A stretch of DNA of 64,000 nucleotides from NCBI GenBank assembly GCA_030549495.1, contig JAUIRK010001057.1, positions 558,001 through 622,000 of the forward strand, read 5' to 3'. The position numbers were made by a program, and so were the translations under genes. Under the pieces are notes generated by a model. The model saw only the letters and a program-made list of their open reading frames with translations. It had not been told where the DNA came from and did not search any database. The DNA is from Nectonema munidae. Lineage: Eukaryota > Nematomorpha > Nectonematoida > Nectonematidae. Below are positions 42,501-47,348 of the stretch, in pieces. The stretch's first letter is position 1. Every line of letters starts with the position of its first letter.

Positions 42501-44322
42501 AAAAATATACATAATTCAGAAAATTGAATATTATTGAGGGACGAAAGGCTTTTTTGCCCCCCTCGCCCCAGGATGTGCTCCCCCTGCTTTGTACAAGTCA
42601 ACCCCAGTTTAAAAAAAGTAAGTTATGCCCAAATCATAATAAAAATAAATAGGTTTTCAAAAATTAAAAAATATCTCATTTACGGAAAGCTTGTGATCAA
42701 ATTTTTATCGAATTTTATGGAATAATTTAAATATGATATTGAGAACCTATTATCTTTTGCCGAAAACTTTTTCTACATTATTTATTTTGCATCACCTGTT
42801 TACAGATTGAATTGAATTCACTATTTTTGGCGCCATAACGAAATAACAAAGACGTTCCTTTAATTTCATTTTGAAAATACTACCTGTATCATCAACTACT
42901 TTTCCTGATGTATACCTACTGCTGTTTTTTATAATGTTAAGAAGATGCAAATTTTTAATGAATTTCTTTTATTCCTTTCAATTCTACTTCAACGTTTGAA
43001 TCAGCGCATAATTTAAAGACCGTATCACTATAGTTTTGAGATGATATGTCCAAAACTATTCCATCTAATATATTTTCTAGTAAAATCTAAGCTTTTTTTA
43101 GTTTAAAAGGTTTTTTTTTATAAAATTAGGTTTATTTACAGTCAAATCCAAATAATAAACACTATAATTTTTTCCCTATTAGTGAGTAAGAATTGAGAGA
43201 TTGTGTAAATTGTTAAATTAATTAGAATTCACAACTGTCATCTTCGCCAATAACAAATATATCATCCGCATTCGTATACCGTGGTTGACTAACTTGATCT
43301 ATTTTAATATTAATGAAAATGATGTTTTTTTTTATCAAAAACACTTCATTTGCTTACAAAAACAAAACTTATTTTTGCTACTTAAACAACTAGACTCCAA
43401 ATCTTAAATTTAATTAGGTGCCAACTTCGACTCCTATCCCTTCAGAATCTCCGACTCTGTAAACTTGCCAATAATGTTTTAAATTTGCTCTTGAACACAA
43501 CTTTAATGAGTTTCAGCCTTTGTACTCATCAAATGTAAAAGAATAGATTTCTATGATTTTAGATTTTGCATTTGGCATGAACCCAGAGCCCCCACTACCT
43601 ATATATTTTTGGGGCAAGTGCCCCCCAGTTTTATTTTTTGCCCCCCCGCCGCCCCCCCCCCTGAAAATTTTCAACTTGCCCCAAGTGTTTTAATTTAAGA
43701 AAAAATTCTAAAAATATATAGCTGTGCAAGTAACTTTGAGAACATTTATGCAATATATTGGAAACAAAACTGTTTGAAAATGATTAAATGCCTTTATAAC
43801 ACTTTGTTTTTGTAATTTATATAGTACTTTTAGCGCCCTCTTCTGATAAGATAATAAATTTTTTCCATAATGTAAATTTTTATTGCCCCTCCACACCCCC
43901 TAATATTTTTTTAGCGCGGGTACTGCATGGACCCACAAAAATTTCCGGTCACTGTAAAACGTACATGTTTGTTTGATCCTAACATTTAGCATTGAAAATG
44001 AATCTATGTTTTTAATGCCCAAATATTATGCATATAGACAAAGTGTATTTTTCTGATGTCATTATTTGCTCACATATAATATCTCATGCTCTCATTAATT
44101 TTGAATGTTTCAGATTTTGCACCTCCACCTCCAAGAAATAACATGTCTTATTATTCTTCGCATTCAACGAATAGCAATCGTAATATTTATGAGTCGGATG
44201 CGAAACCTTCGTTTTACTCTCGAAAGCCCGGACCTCCGGCTACTCATGGATACGTTAATAGGCCTCGTGAAATCATTCAATACCGAGATCTGGATGCTCC
44301 TGAAGAAACCGACGCCTACTGA
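12471..44322 (+). CDS. SRRT: Serrate RNA effector molecule homologue ARS2 (19 coding exons, 889 aa)
   Basis: ARS2/Serrate is a nuclear scaffold that binds the cap-binding complex and directs capped transcripts to microRNA processing, snRNA and histone maturation, or decay. Exons: 12471-12592, 14203-14439, 14499-14567, 16502-16675, 20336-20505, 20995-21199, 21256-21307, 23141-23228, 24913-25008, 26586-26680, 31362-31502, 31560-31702, 31758-31818, 36841-37021, 38049-38122, 38195-38348, 38989-39251, 39309-39444, 44114-44322. They sum to 2670 nt, all in frame, with GT-AG introns throughout. Order: Arg-rich N-terminus (1-120), conserved helical N-domain (about 150-280), Ser/acidic linker (290-404), RRM-like domain (410-500), helical region (600-690), zinc-finger region (about 720-750), Pro-rich tail ending [12 protein letters not shown]. 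Length is close to human ARS2 (876 aa, from memory). The start matches the animal consensus [15 protein letters not shown]. No break is seen. Confidence 0.95.
13209..13442 (-). pseudogene. hAT dimerisation-domain fragment in ARS2 intron 1
   Basis: The antisense frame has [20 protein letters not shown], then [18 protein letters not shown] and a few further residues. The A-S-C-x-R-S-F-S-K pattern is the hallmark of the hAT C-terminal dimerisation region as found in ZMYM-type hAT transposases. Only this C-terminal piece is recognised and no termini were found, so it is an old truncated copy. Confidence 0.7.
14203..14439 (+). CDS. SRRT: ARS2 exon 2
   Basis: Residues about 41-120: Arg/Ser/His-rich, low complexity ([14 protein letters not shown]), then SPKAKRFR, the counterpart of the SPPQKRMR block of vertebrate ARS2. 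Donor TG/gttgtt, phase 2. Confidence 0.85.
14499..14567 (+). CDS. SRRT: ARS2 exon 3
   Basis: Only 69 nt, after a 59-nt intron. It encodes [20 protein letters not shown]. The donor is TT/gtaaac, phase 2. Both frame joins are exact, which supports this small exon. Confidence 0.8.
14835..15136. mobile_element. hAT-type MITE in ARS2 intron 3 (302 bp)
   Basis: Perfect 14-bp terminal inverted repeats (CAGTGCCCGCGCTA / TAGCGCGGGCACTG) lie between 8-bp near-duplications (AGCTAATT at 14827-14834, AGCTAATC at 15137-15144). An internal run of G lies near 15090-15100. The 8-bp duplication and CAGTG start indicate a hAT element. The same family occurs at 43584-43925. Confidence 0.85.
15470..16100 (-). 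other. Unrecognised antisense frame in ARS2 intron 3
   Basis: A 76-codon antisense frame (15786-16016) has non-trivial composition ([19 protein letters not shown]) but no domain I recognise. It may be a transposon scrap. No start, splice or promoter evidence supports a gene. Confidence 0.2.
16502..16675 (+). CDS. SRRT: ARS2 exon 4, start of the conserved N-domain
   Basis: Encodes [18 protein letters not shown], then [16 protein letters not shown] and [11 protein letters not shown]. This is the strongly conserved first part of the SERRATE/Ars2 N-terminal domain (animal pattern YDYQTQP..., DFF-AHKDEEWF). Ends TG/gtattt, phase 2. Confidence 0.92.
17502..17694. mobile_element. Foldback MITE (~190 bp)
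   Basis: The ends are inverted repeats: AGTTTTATTGAA near 17502 with ATTTTTCAATAAAAC at the far end, and inside these AAGTTCAACAAGAACT (17531) with AGTTCTTGTTGAACTT (17658). The middle is non-coding. Target duplication was not resolved. Confidence 0.6.
18180..19180 (-). pseudogene. Reverse-transcriptase fossil, Penelope-like
   Basis: An antisense stretch retains two reverse-transcriptase landmarks in the right order: [10 protein letters not shown] near 19110 and a catalytic-type [11 protein letters not shown] near 18830. These fit best with Penelope-like elements. The copy is old and broken, with many breaks. No terminal repeats or endonuclease domain were recognised. Confidence 0.5.
20336..20505 (+). 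CDS. SRRT: ARS2 exon 5
   Basis: Encodes [17 protein letters not shown], then [15 protein letters not shown] and [11 protein letters not shown]. It matches the animal KYHP...RRLVFL...ADAIVKMLD pattern. Phase 1 donor (AGTG/gtagtt). Confidence 0.92.
20995..21199 (+). CDS. SRRT: ARS2 exon 6
   Basis: Starts with [13 protein letters not shown], the end of the conserved N-domain, then runs into a divergent hydrophilic linker. Strong donor AC/gtaagt, phase 2. Confidence 0.92.
21256..21307 (+). CDS. SRRT: ARS2 exon 7
   Basis: A 52-nt exon encoding [17 protein letters not shown], part of the variable linker. An alternative acceptor two bases downstream exists, but it would break the frame. The upstream intron is 56 nt. 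Confidence 0.75.
21340..21602 (-). mobile_element. TTAA-flanked MITE, family 1, copy 2, carrying a nested MITE
   Basis: The reverse orientation of the family at 22938. The ends are CCCATTTAA... and ...GTAAATGGG, with TTAA on both sides (21336-21339 and 21603-21606). It is interrupted at its own subterminal TTAA by a second MITE (21349-21477), and that TTAA is duplicated (21345-21348, 21478-21481). Without the insert it is the same ~130-bp unit. It lies in ARS2 intron 7. Confidence 0.85.
21349..21477. mobile_element. Nested TTAA-flanked MITE, family 2 (129 bp)
   Basis: Termini CCCGTTAACG / CGTTAACGGG form a perfect 10-bp inverted repeat between duplicated TTAA sites. The interior shares words with family 1 (ATCGTCTGCGTTT, AATATAAATC, GATATCGTCTG), so the two families are related, but its ends differ. 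It contains GTCAACTATAGTCGAC, itself a near palindrome. Confidence 0.85.
22938..23067 (+). mobile_element. TTAA-flanked MITE, family 1, copy 3 (130 bp)
   Basis: CCCATTTACGACC to GGTCTTAAATGGG between TTAA at 22934-22937 and 23068-23071. Nearly identical to 4587-4716. Lies in ARS2 intron 7, 1.3 kb from copy 2 and in inverse orientation to it. Confidence 0.88.
23141..23228 (+). CDS. SRRT: ARS2 exon 8, Ser/acidic linker
   Basis: Encodes [20 protein letters not shown] and more of the same: a Ser/Asp/Glu tract like the SESESESES tract of vertebrate ARS2 and a likely casein-kinase-2 substrate (inference). Phase 1 donor. Confidence 0.85.
23636..23755 (-). repeat. tRNA-derived SINE, partial/diverged copy in ARS2 intron 8
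   Basis: Read on the minus strand, the 3' core is CTCATAGTGCGACATAAGCG, then GTGCAATTG and TTCTCGGTGAAAAC. The same core is seen at 29640-29700 (+) and 53400-53460 (-). The tRNA-like head is strongly diverged here. Confidence 0.6.
23917..23931. repeat. Poly(C) run
   Basis: A run of about 14 consecutive C residues in intron 8. Length is probably polymorphic or assembly-sensitive. Confidence 0.8.
24913..25008 (+). CDS. SRRT: ARS2 exon 9
   Basis: Encodes [20 protein letters not shown] and an acidic tail, linker between the Ser tract and the RRM. It joins in frame on both sides (phase 1/phase 1). Confidence 0.8.
   Translation, partial: KVSRCLLELIIDQMDLNLAKTTVVLKTTWIK
25009..26585 (+). other. 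SRRT: ARS2 intron 9 (1.6 kb)
   Basis: AT-rich, with no mobile element recognised apart from a 62-bp tandem duplication at 25728-25853. Confidence 0.6.
25728..25853. repeat. 62-bp tandem duplication
   Basis: GATGTATTTGGATATATTTA begins at 25728 and recurs at 25790 as GATGTATTTCGATATAGTTA. Both continue through ATTTGAGRCATTCAAAGTAA. Two units, about 10% diverged. Confidence 0.8.
26586..26680 (+). CDS. SRRT: ARS2 exon 10, start of the RRM-like domain
   Basis: Encodes [20 protein letters not shown]: the first strand of the RRM with the RNP2-like IFLRNL (vertebrate SLFMRNIAPNIS). Phase 0 donor TCG/gtaaga. Confidence 0.92.
28271..28320 (+). repeat. GGGGCGCAC-family repeat start with G run
   Basis: CAGGGGCGCACATCCTCAAA followed by ATTATT and a run of G, then GCGCAA and a T run. 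The same arrangement occurs at 39529 (CAGGAGCGCACATCCTCAAA) and a shorter relative at 17080. The far end is not defined. The CAG start is hAT-like. Confidence 0.5.
28509..29054. mobile_element. Inverted-repeat element (~546 bp), unclassified
   Basis: The left end CAGAAAAAATTCCCCCAATT and the reverse complement of the right end (CACAGAAAAAATACCCCTAA) align for about 50 bp at roughly 75-80% identity. The interior is AT-rich and non-coding. No target duplication was resolved. Confidence 0.55.
29575..29735 (+). repeat. tRNA-derived SINE in ARS2 intron 10
   Basis: A tRNA-like head has an A-box-like TGGTTGAGATGATGG and a B-box-like GGATTCGATTTC with about 35 bases between them. It is followed by the family core CATAGTTTGACATAAGCGGT, then CATCAGTGCCTTGTCAATG and AAAATACATC. 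The same core follows a tRNA-like head at 53395-53540. Confidence 0.7.
30096..30277. repeat. 42-bp tandem repeat, 4.3 units
   Basis: Units start at 30096, 30138, 30180 and 30222, and a partial one at 30264. Each begins AATTGTCC(A/G)TG and contains TGTCTTATGAAA and a GGGG. The exact period with few changes indicates recent expansion. Related words occur singly at 29940-29985. Confidence 0.9.
30497..30696. mobile_element. hAT-type MITE (200 bp)
   Basis: Ends CAGTGGTGTAGC and GCTACGTCACTG form a 12-bp inverted repeat with one mismatch, typical of hAT MITEs. The flanking 8-mers GACAGAAT and GAGAGAAG agree at 6 of 8 positions, so the duplication is probable but decayed. Confidence 0.7.
31103..31122. 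repeat. 20-G homopolymer
   Basis: Twenty consecutive G, about 240 bp upstream of ARS2 exon 11. It could form a quadruplex on the coding strand of the pre-mRNA (inference) and is prone to sequencing error. Confidence 0.85.
31362..31502 (+). CDS. SRRT: ARS2 exon 11, core of the RRM-like domain
   Basis: Encodes [20 protein letters not shown], then [27 protein letters not shown] is the RNP1-like strand, nearly the same as vertebrate RRGWVTF. It follows a 4.7-kb intron, the second longest in the gene. Confidence 0.95.
31560..31702 (+). CDS. SRRT: ARS2 exon 12
   Basis: Encodes [20 protein letters not shown], then [20 protein letters not shown], matching vertebrate LRECELSPGVNRDLTRRVR and IVRNDIKLAAKLIHTLD. 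It comes after a 57-nt intron. Phase 2 donor AA/gtgaga. Confidence 0.95.
31758..31818 (+). CDS. SRRT: ARS2 exon 13
   Basis: A 61-nt exon encoding [20 protein letters not shown], the counterpart of the DDRTQLW segment. It is required to restore frame between exons 12 and 14, and both borders are GT-AG. Confidence 0.85.
32640..33376 (-). pseudogene. pogo/Tigger-like transposon remnant (transposase C-terminus)
   Basis: The antisense frame retains [16 protein letters not shown] and, further on, [20 protein letters not shown] and [11 protein letters not shown] before a Ser/Asp-rich end, resembling the C-terminal part of Tigger/CENP-B-type transposases. At 33335-33376 the outer sequence reads, inverted, CAGTGTTCCTCCCCTG next to a TA dinucleotide, the usual start and target of this group. 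The frame is interrupted. The left end was not fixed and the family call is tentative. Confidence 0.4.
33642..36676 (-). mobile_element. piggyBac element in ARS2 intron 13 (3035 bp)
   Basis: Perfect 14-bp terminal inverted repeats (CCCTCGCACTACAT) lie between TTAA sites (33638-33641 and 36677-36680). Beyond these, the two ends share a looser TGCA...CTCCG block. The transposase is on the minus strand, antisense to ARS2. Perfect ends and only a few breaks in the gene suggest a relatively young copy. Confidence 0.92.
33980..35664 (-). pseudogene. piggyBac transposase (broken)
   Basis: Read antisense: a Ser/Asp-rich acidic N-terminus ([17 protein letters not shown]), then the DDE core with the first Asp in [16 protein letters not shown] and the second in [17 protein letters not shown], then [10 protein letters not shown], then [13 protein letters not shown], and a C-terminal Cys-rich finger (CYICLNKR...[12 protein letters not shown]). 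Frame changes occur at about 35010 and 34350. The latter also loses the residues normally found between GVDG and RWPLA, so the third catalytic region is damaged. A 32-nt GT...AG segment at 35259-35290 would join the first two frames but is shorter than usual animal introns. Not active as it stands. Confidence 0.88.
36841..37021 (+). CDS. SRRT: ARS2 exon 14
   Basis: An acidic insert ([15 protein letters not shown]) followed by [15 protein letters not shown], which matches vertebrate [15 protein letters not shown]. It follows a 5.0-kb intron that holds a pogo-like remnant and a piggyBac. Confidence 0.93.
37329..37397. repeat. GGAGTCGG-type inverted motif
   Basis: TGGAGTCGGA at 37331 and CGACTCCGACTCCA at 37351 are inverted to each other, and ATTCCGACTCC follows. 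A similar word (ACTCCTATCCC...CTCCGACTC) occurs at 43424-43457. Probably a low-complexity or MITE fragment in ARS2 intron 14. Confidence 0.5.
38049..38122 (+). CDS. SRRT: ARS2 exon 15
   Basis: Encodes [20 protein letters not shown], the counterpart of vertebrate SAEEEELLG. Phase 1 in, phase 0 out (TGCAAA/gtattt). Confidence 0.88.
38195..38348 (+). CDS. SRRT: ARS2 exon 16
   Basis: Encodes [20 protein letters not shown], then [19 protein letters not shown]. This is among the most conserved ARS2 blocks (vertebrate [15 protein letters not shown] and EYPNEDEMPNRCGIIHVRG). Phase 1 donor. Confidence 0.95.
38989..39251 (+). CDS. SRRT: ARS2 exon 17, zinc-finger region
   Basis: Encodes [35 protein letters not shown], then [19 protein letters not shown] and [18 protein letters not shown]. 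The fold matches the ARS2 finger (vertebrate [27 protein letters not shown]). The final His of the animal consensus (NKH) is Phe here (NKF). Phase 0 donor GAG/gtgcgt. Confidence 0.95.
39309..39444 (+). CDS. SRRT: ARS2 exon 18
   Basis: Encodes [20 protein letters not shown] and a Pro/Met-rich tail. It matches AFFNNFLTDAKRPALPE of vertebrate ARS2. Phase 1 donor CAAG/gtttca. Confidence 0.92.
39733..41020 (+). pseudogene. hAT transposon remnant (SCAND3/ZBED-like transposase)
   Basis: The left terminus CAGTGGTTTTCGAACTGG at 39733 is a hAT-type end. Inside, a frame near 40165-40330 contains [18 protein letters not shown], typical of the region around the last catalytic residue. At 40727-41018 the C-terminus reads [20 protein letters not shown], then [15 protein letters not shown], the hAT dimerisation motif. 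The segment between is heavily broken, and the right terminus was not found. The N-terminal BED finger and first catalytic motifs are absent. Confidence 0.7.
42087..42099. repeat. Poly(G) run
   Basis: About a dozen consecutive G in intron 18, another of the G/C homopolymers scattered in this gene. Confidence 0.7.
43584..43925. mobile_element. hAT-type MITE in ARS2 intron 18 (342 bp)
   Basis: Right end TAGCGCGGGTACTG matches the 14835-15136 family. The left end CAGAGCCCCCACTACC is diverged. The flanking 8-mers CATGAACC (43576-43583) and CATGGACC (43926-43933) differ at one position. Long C runs lie inside. It ends 188 bp before ARS2 exon 19. Confidence 0.75.
44114..44322 (+). CDS. SRRT: ARS2 exon 19 (last)
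   Basis: Encodes [20 protein letters not shown] and ends [18 protein letters not shown]. The RDLDAP C-terminus is the conserved ARS2 tail that contacts effector proteins (family knowledge). The stop is TGA at 44320-44322. Confidence 0.95.
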
Positions 44323-44440
44323 ATAAAATCACACAGCTCTTATTTTTGAACGTTCTGTTTGTGTGCGTCATTAGTCTCTAACTTCACTAGCTTTTTTTTG
44401 AAATAATTTGCCTTCTATTCTCCCTTTTTAAATAAATTTT
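44322..44440 (+). terminator. SRRT: ARS2 3' UTR with poly(A) signals
   Basis: AATAAA overlaps the stop codon (44322-44327) and a second AATAAA lies at 44431-44436. The second is the likelier functional signal because it leaves a normal short 3' UTR; the first is too close to the stop to be usual. Confidence 0.6.
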
Positions 44441-47229
44441 CTTTCAAATTTTTAAATGAAGGAAAAACTTTTTAAAGCTGCTCAGTTTTGTTGAGTCCTG
44501 TGTTTTTTGTAATGCACATTATAAATCAATTGCTGAGGATTTTATCACTTTCTATGAGATTCCAAAAGCTTCTTCATGTGTGCTATATAATCTCTAGCAC
44601 ACACAGGCTACTCATTTTCCTCTTTTTCCCCATAGGATTTCATCCTTCTATTTTGTTGATTAATTTTTTTAAAATAAAATTGATATATTTGTTACTGTTT
44701 ATATCAGTAATTTTCATTTGAAATAAATAAATAATCTTTCTATAGCTCAAAATCTTAATTTTTTTTGAGTATTTCTATTTTTAGTCGATTGAGGCAATGC
44801 AATTTTTTATGTATGAAGATTTTAAAGATTATTATGTATTAAAATTTTATTTTTGAGCAGACAAGAAATATGTGAAAAATAAAAGCTATTTTCCACTTCT
44901 TTTCAGTTTATGCATAACTTGATCATATTCGAAAGAAGAAATGGTAGCTTCAGCCGAATACTCTACTAAGACGCATGCAAGTTTCCATTCTCTTTTTAGT
45001 TTGTTTTACTGCTAATGAAGAATCCCAAAATTTTTAGCAAGTTGGAAAGAAAGATTTCTCAAGATTTTTTTTCTCATTTCAGGGTATCCAATTTTAGAAA
45101 AGAGATTAAAAGCGTTGTCACAGCAAAAATCAATTATATTATTATTAATAAATGCCACCCAAAAGTGTTCAATCTTGTGACATTAGCCTTTTTTTTAGTC
45201 AAGCAAGTAATAATGATAAGATGAAAGTAATAAATCATTTTTTCTAAGTATATTATAAGAAAAAATACAAACGTTATAATCTCTCAATGTGTTGAGAATT
45301 TTGTAACTTCTTTTCTTGAATCTACGATAGTTCCTATTAGCGTAAAGTATTTTCAATCAATTCTAGAGCTAGTTTTTGGAAAGCTAAGTATCGACATGTA
45401 TAAACTCCCCTAACAGAATGAAAAAAAAGCGCTCGATCAATTGGAGCACAATATTAAAAGGCGCTCCATCAATTGGAGCACAATATTAAAAGAACATCTT
45501 TTTATTCAACCAGTGGGCTCTCAGGCTAGATCCCTCGTCCCCACCTACTAACGCTATCATCTAAATAAAGATTTAATAAATTTATAAGAAAAGTTTCATA
45601 TTTACACAGTGTAATATTAACTAATGTAGTTAAATTCTCATTGTTTGACTCTGTGAATTAAACTTATCTGTTTTTAGGTCATAAATTTCGGTATACATTG
45701 TATTTTTTTCAAAGAATTGAACTAATTTTAAACTTCGTTTTACCGCAATACTTGAAATATCAAGCGTGAAAAAGACGTAAGTTTTCAAAAAAAATTTTTT
45801 AATCATCAAAATACCAGAAGGGAGATCATAACTTTGTGGTGCATCTTATTTGCTGCAAGTAAGATGTAAGCATCTTTAGTTAGACCGAAATTGCCGCAAT
45901 TATTGAAATGGAAGGTTTTCAAAATTTCTCTAGAAGCTGGCCTCTAGATGGCTCATGAGATAGCTTTTTTTCAAGAATAAATTATTAAGCTCTTAGTTTG
46001 TTAAAACCTGGTTGAACTTTGTAACAATTTCGATTGGTAAATGCAATCTTTTTGTCCCTGAATCCTCCTTCGACAGGGGTGACCTGGGAATCGCAGATGT
46101 CACTCACATATTCTCCTCCATTTCTTGGCTACTTTTGAATTAATGAAGGGGTAGCTCTGTTTCTGGCCTTCAAAAGGGGGAGGGGGGGGTCACAAATGCC
46201 TGAGTGTAAACAAGTGTAGGTAAATGGGGTTGGGTAAATCGCAAGGAAGGTACTTTTGAATGAATGAAGGGTAGTATTGAGGGTAAAAAATTTACACATA
46301 TTGACAGCAAATTGAAACACTTTTTCTCTGTTCATCACAAAAAGGTGTATGTAAGCATTAACAAATGCAAATGTCTTGAAATACGTCTGTCGTAAATTCT
46401 TTTGGACAAGAGCCATTTTTCTAAAACAGTGCGTAAAAAAGGAAGTAGCGTGAGTATTATATTGGTCACGTTGTTCTATACCAGCTAAGAAAAGTCTCTC
46501 TTATGAATGGACCTTCGCTGCTGGCTGAGTATAATTTCATGATTTGCCAAAATCGATACTCAAGACTAATCGTAGCAATAGCCGTTTTTCAGGATACGCT
46601 TTTCATTGCTTCTACATTGAAATCTTTCTCAGCCATCGACAAAGATAGATTGCAGTAAAACGAGTCTAATAATGTTGCAAACTCTGCGCATCGAATCAAT
46701 CATTTTTGATCTCACTCACTCACTGCCTTGGCTGATAAGAGCACTCGCTCATCATATGGACAGTGTACCAAAAATGGAATAGTGACTCGAGCTTTCATCT
46801 CGTAGTCCAGGTATGGCGAGAAACGTCCACGACTCTATCAGGCGCATTGCTGCTTATATCCCAAACGGAACATTTTTCCTCGATCTCTGAGTCCAGAGAG
46901 AGAGCAAATCATTAGAGTCGGGAGAAAGGACTTGTGAAGTATTAAGCTAATATTATAATAAATGGATATGAGATATATTCAATTTAATTCCTTTTTTCTC
47001 ATATTTTGGGTCAATTGTTTTTTAATTTTTCTGATATAAGTAAAATTTTTAAATAATTTGTTTTTTGATGAGCCAACTTTTTAAGTCTCTCTTTTTTCAA
47101 TGAAAATTTTAATATTTAAAGCAGGCAATTTACATTTCTTAATACATAACATAGCAAGTGTATTAAGCAATGTAAAGAGGCTAATCGCCTATGTGAATTG
47201 CTACAAATATAATACAAATCAATCAAATA
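44441..47229. other. Intergenic region, no gene recognised
   Basis: AT-rich to about 46400, with a 32-bp tandem duplication at 45429-45492. Positions 46430-46930 are noticeably less AT-rich and mixed in composition, which could mark a promoter or an old coding remnant. No ORF there gives a known domain. The antisense 95-codon frame at 46129-46416 is not recognised. Confidence 0.5.
45429..45492. repeat. 32-bp tandem duplication with internal palindrome
   Basis: GCGCTCGATCAATTGGAGCA and GCGCTCCATCAATTGGAGCA, each followed by CAATATTAAAAG. The second unit contains the palindrome GCTCCA-TCAAT-TGGAGC. Confidence 0.85.
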
Positions 47230-47348
47230 ATATGATATCTTTTATCCTTCCAAAAATCATCGAGCTTTCTTTCAAAGATATCTATATTCAAGGAATCGAT
47301 AACTTCATTTGGCAAATCATTCCAGTGATTTTATGCTTTTTGTGTTAA

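Larger units (their letters stand above)
39445..44113 (+). other. SRRT: ARS2 intron 18 (4.7 kb)
   Basis: Contains a GGGGCGCAC-family copy (39529), a hAT remnant (39733-41020), G/C homopolymer runs (42087-42099, 43640-43663) and a hAT MITE (43584-43925). Between 41030 and 43580 no gene is visible. Confidence 0.7.
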
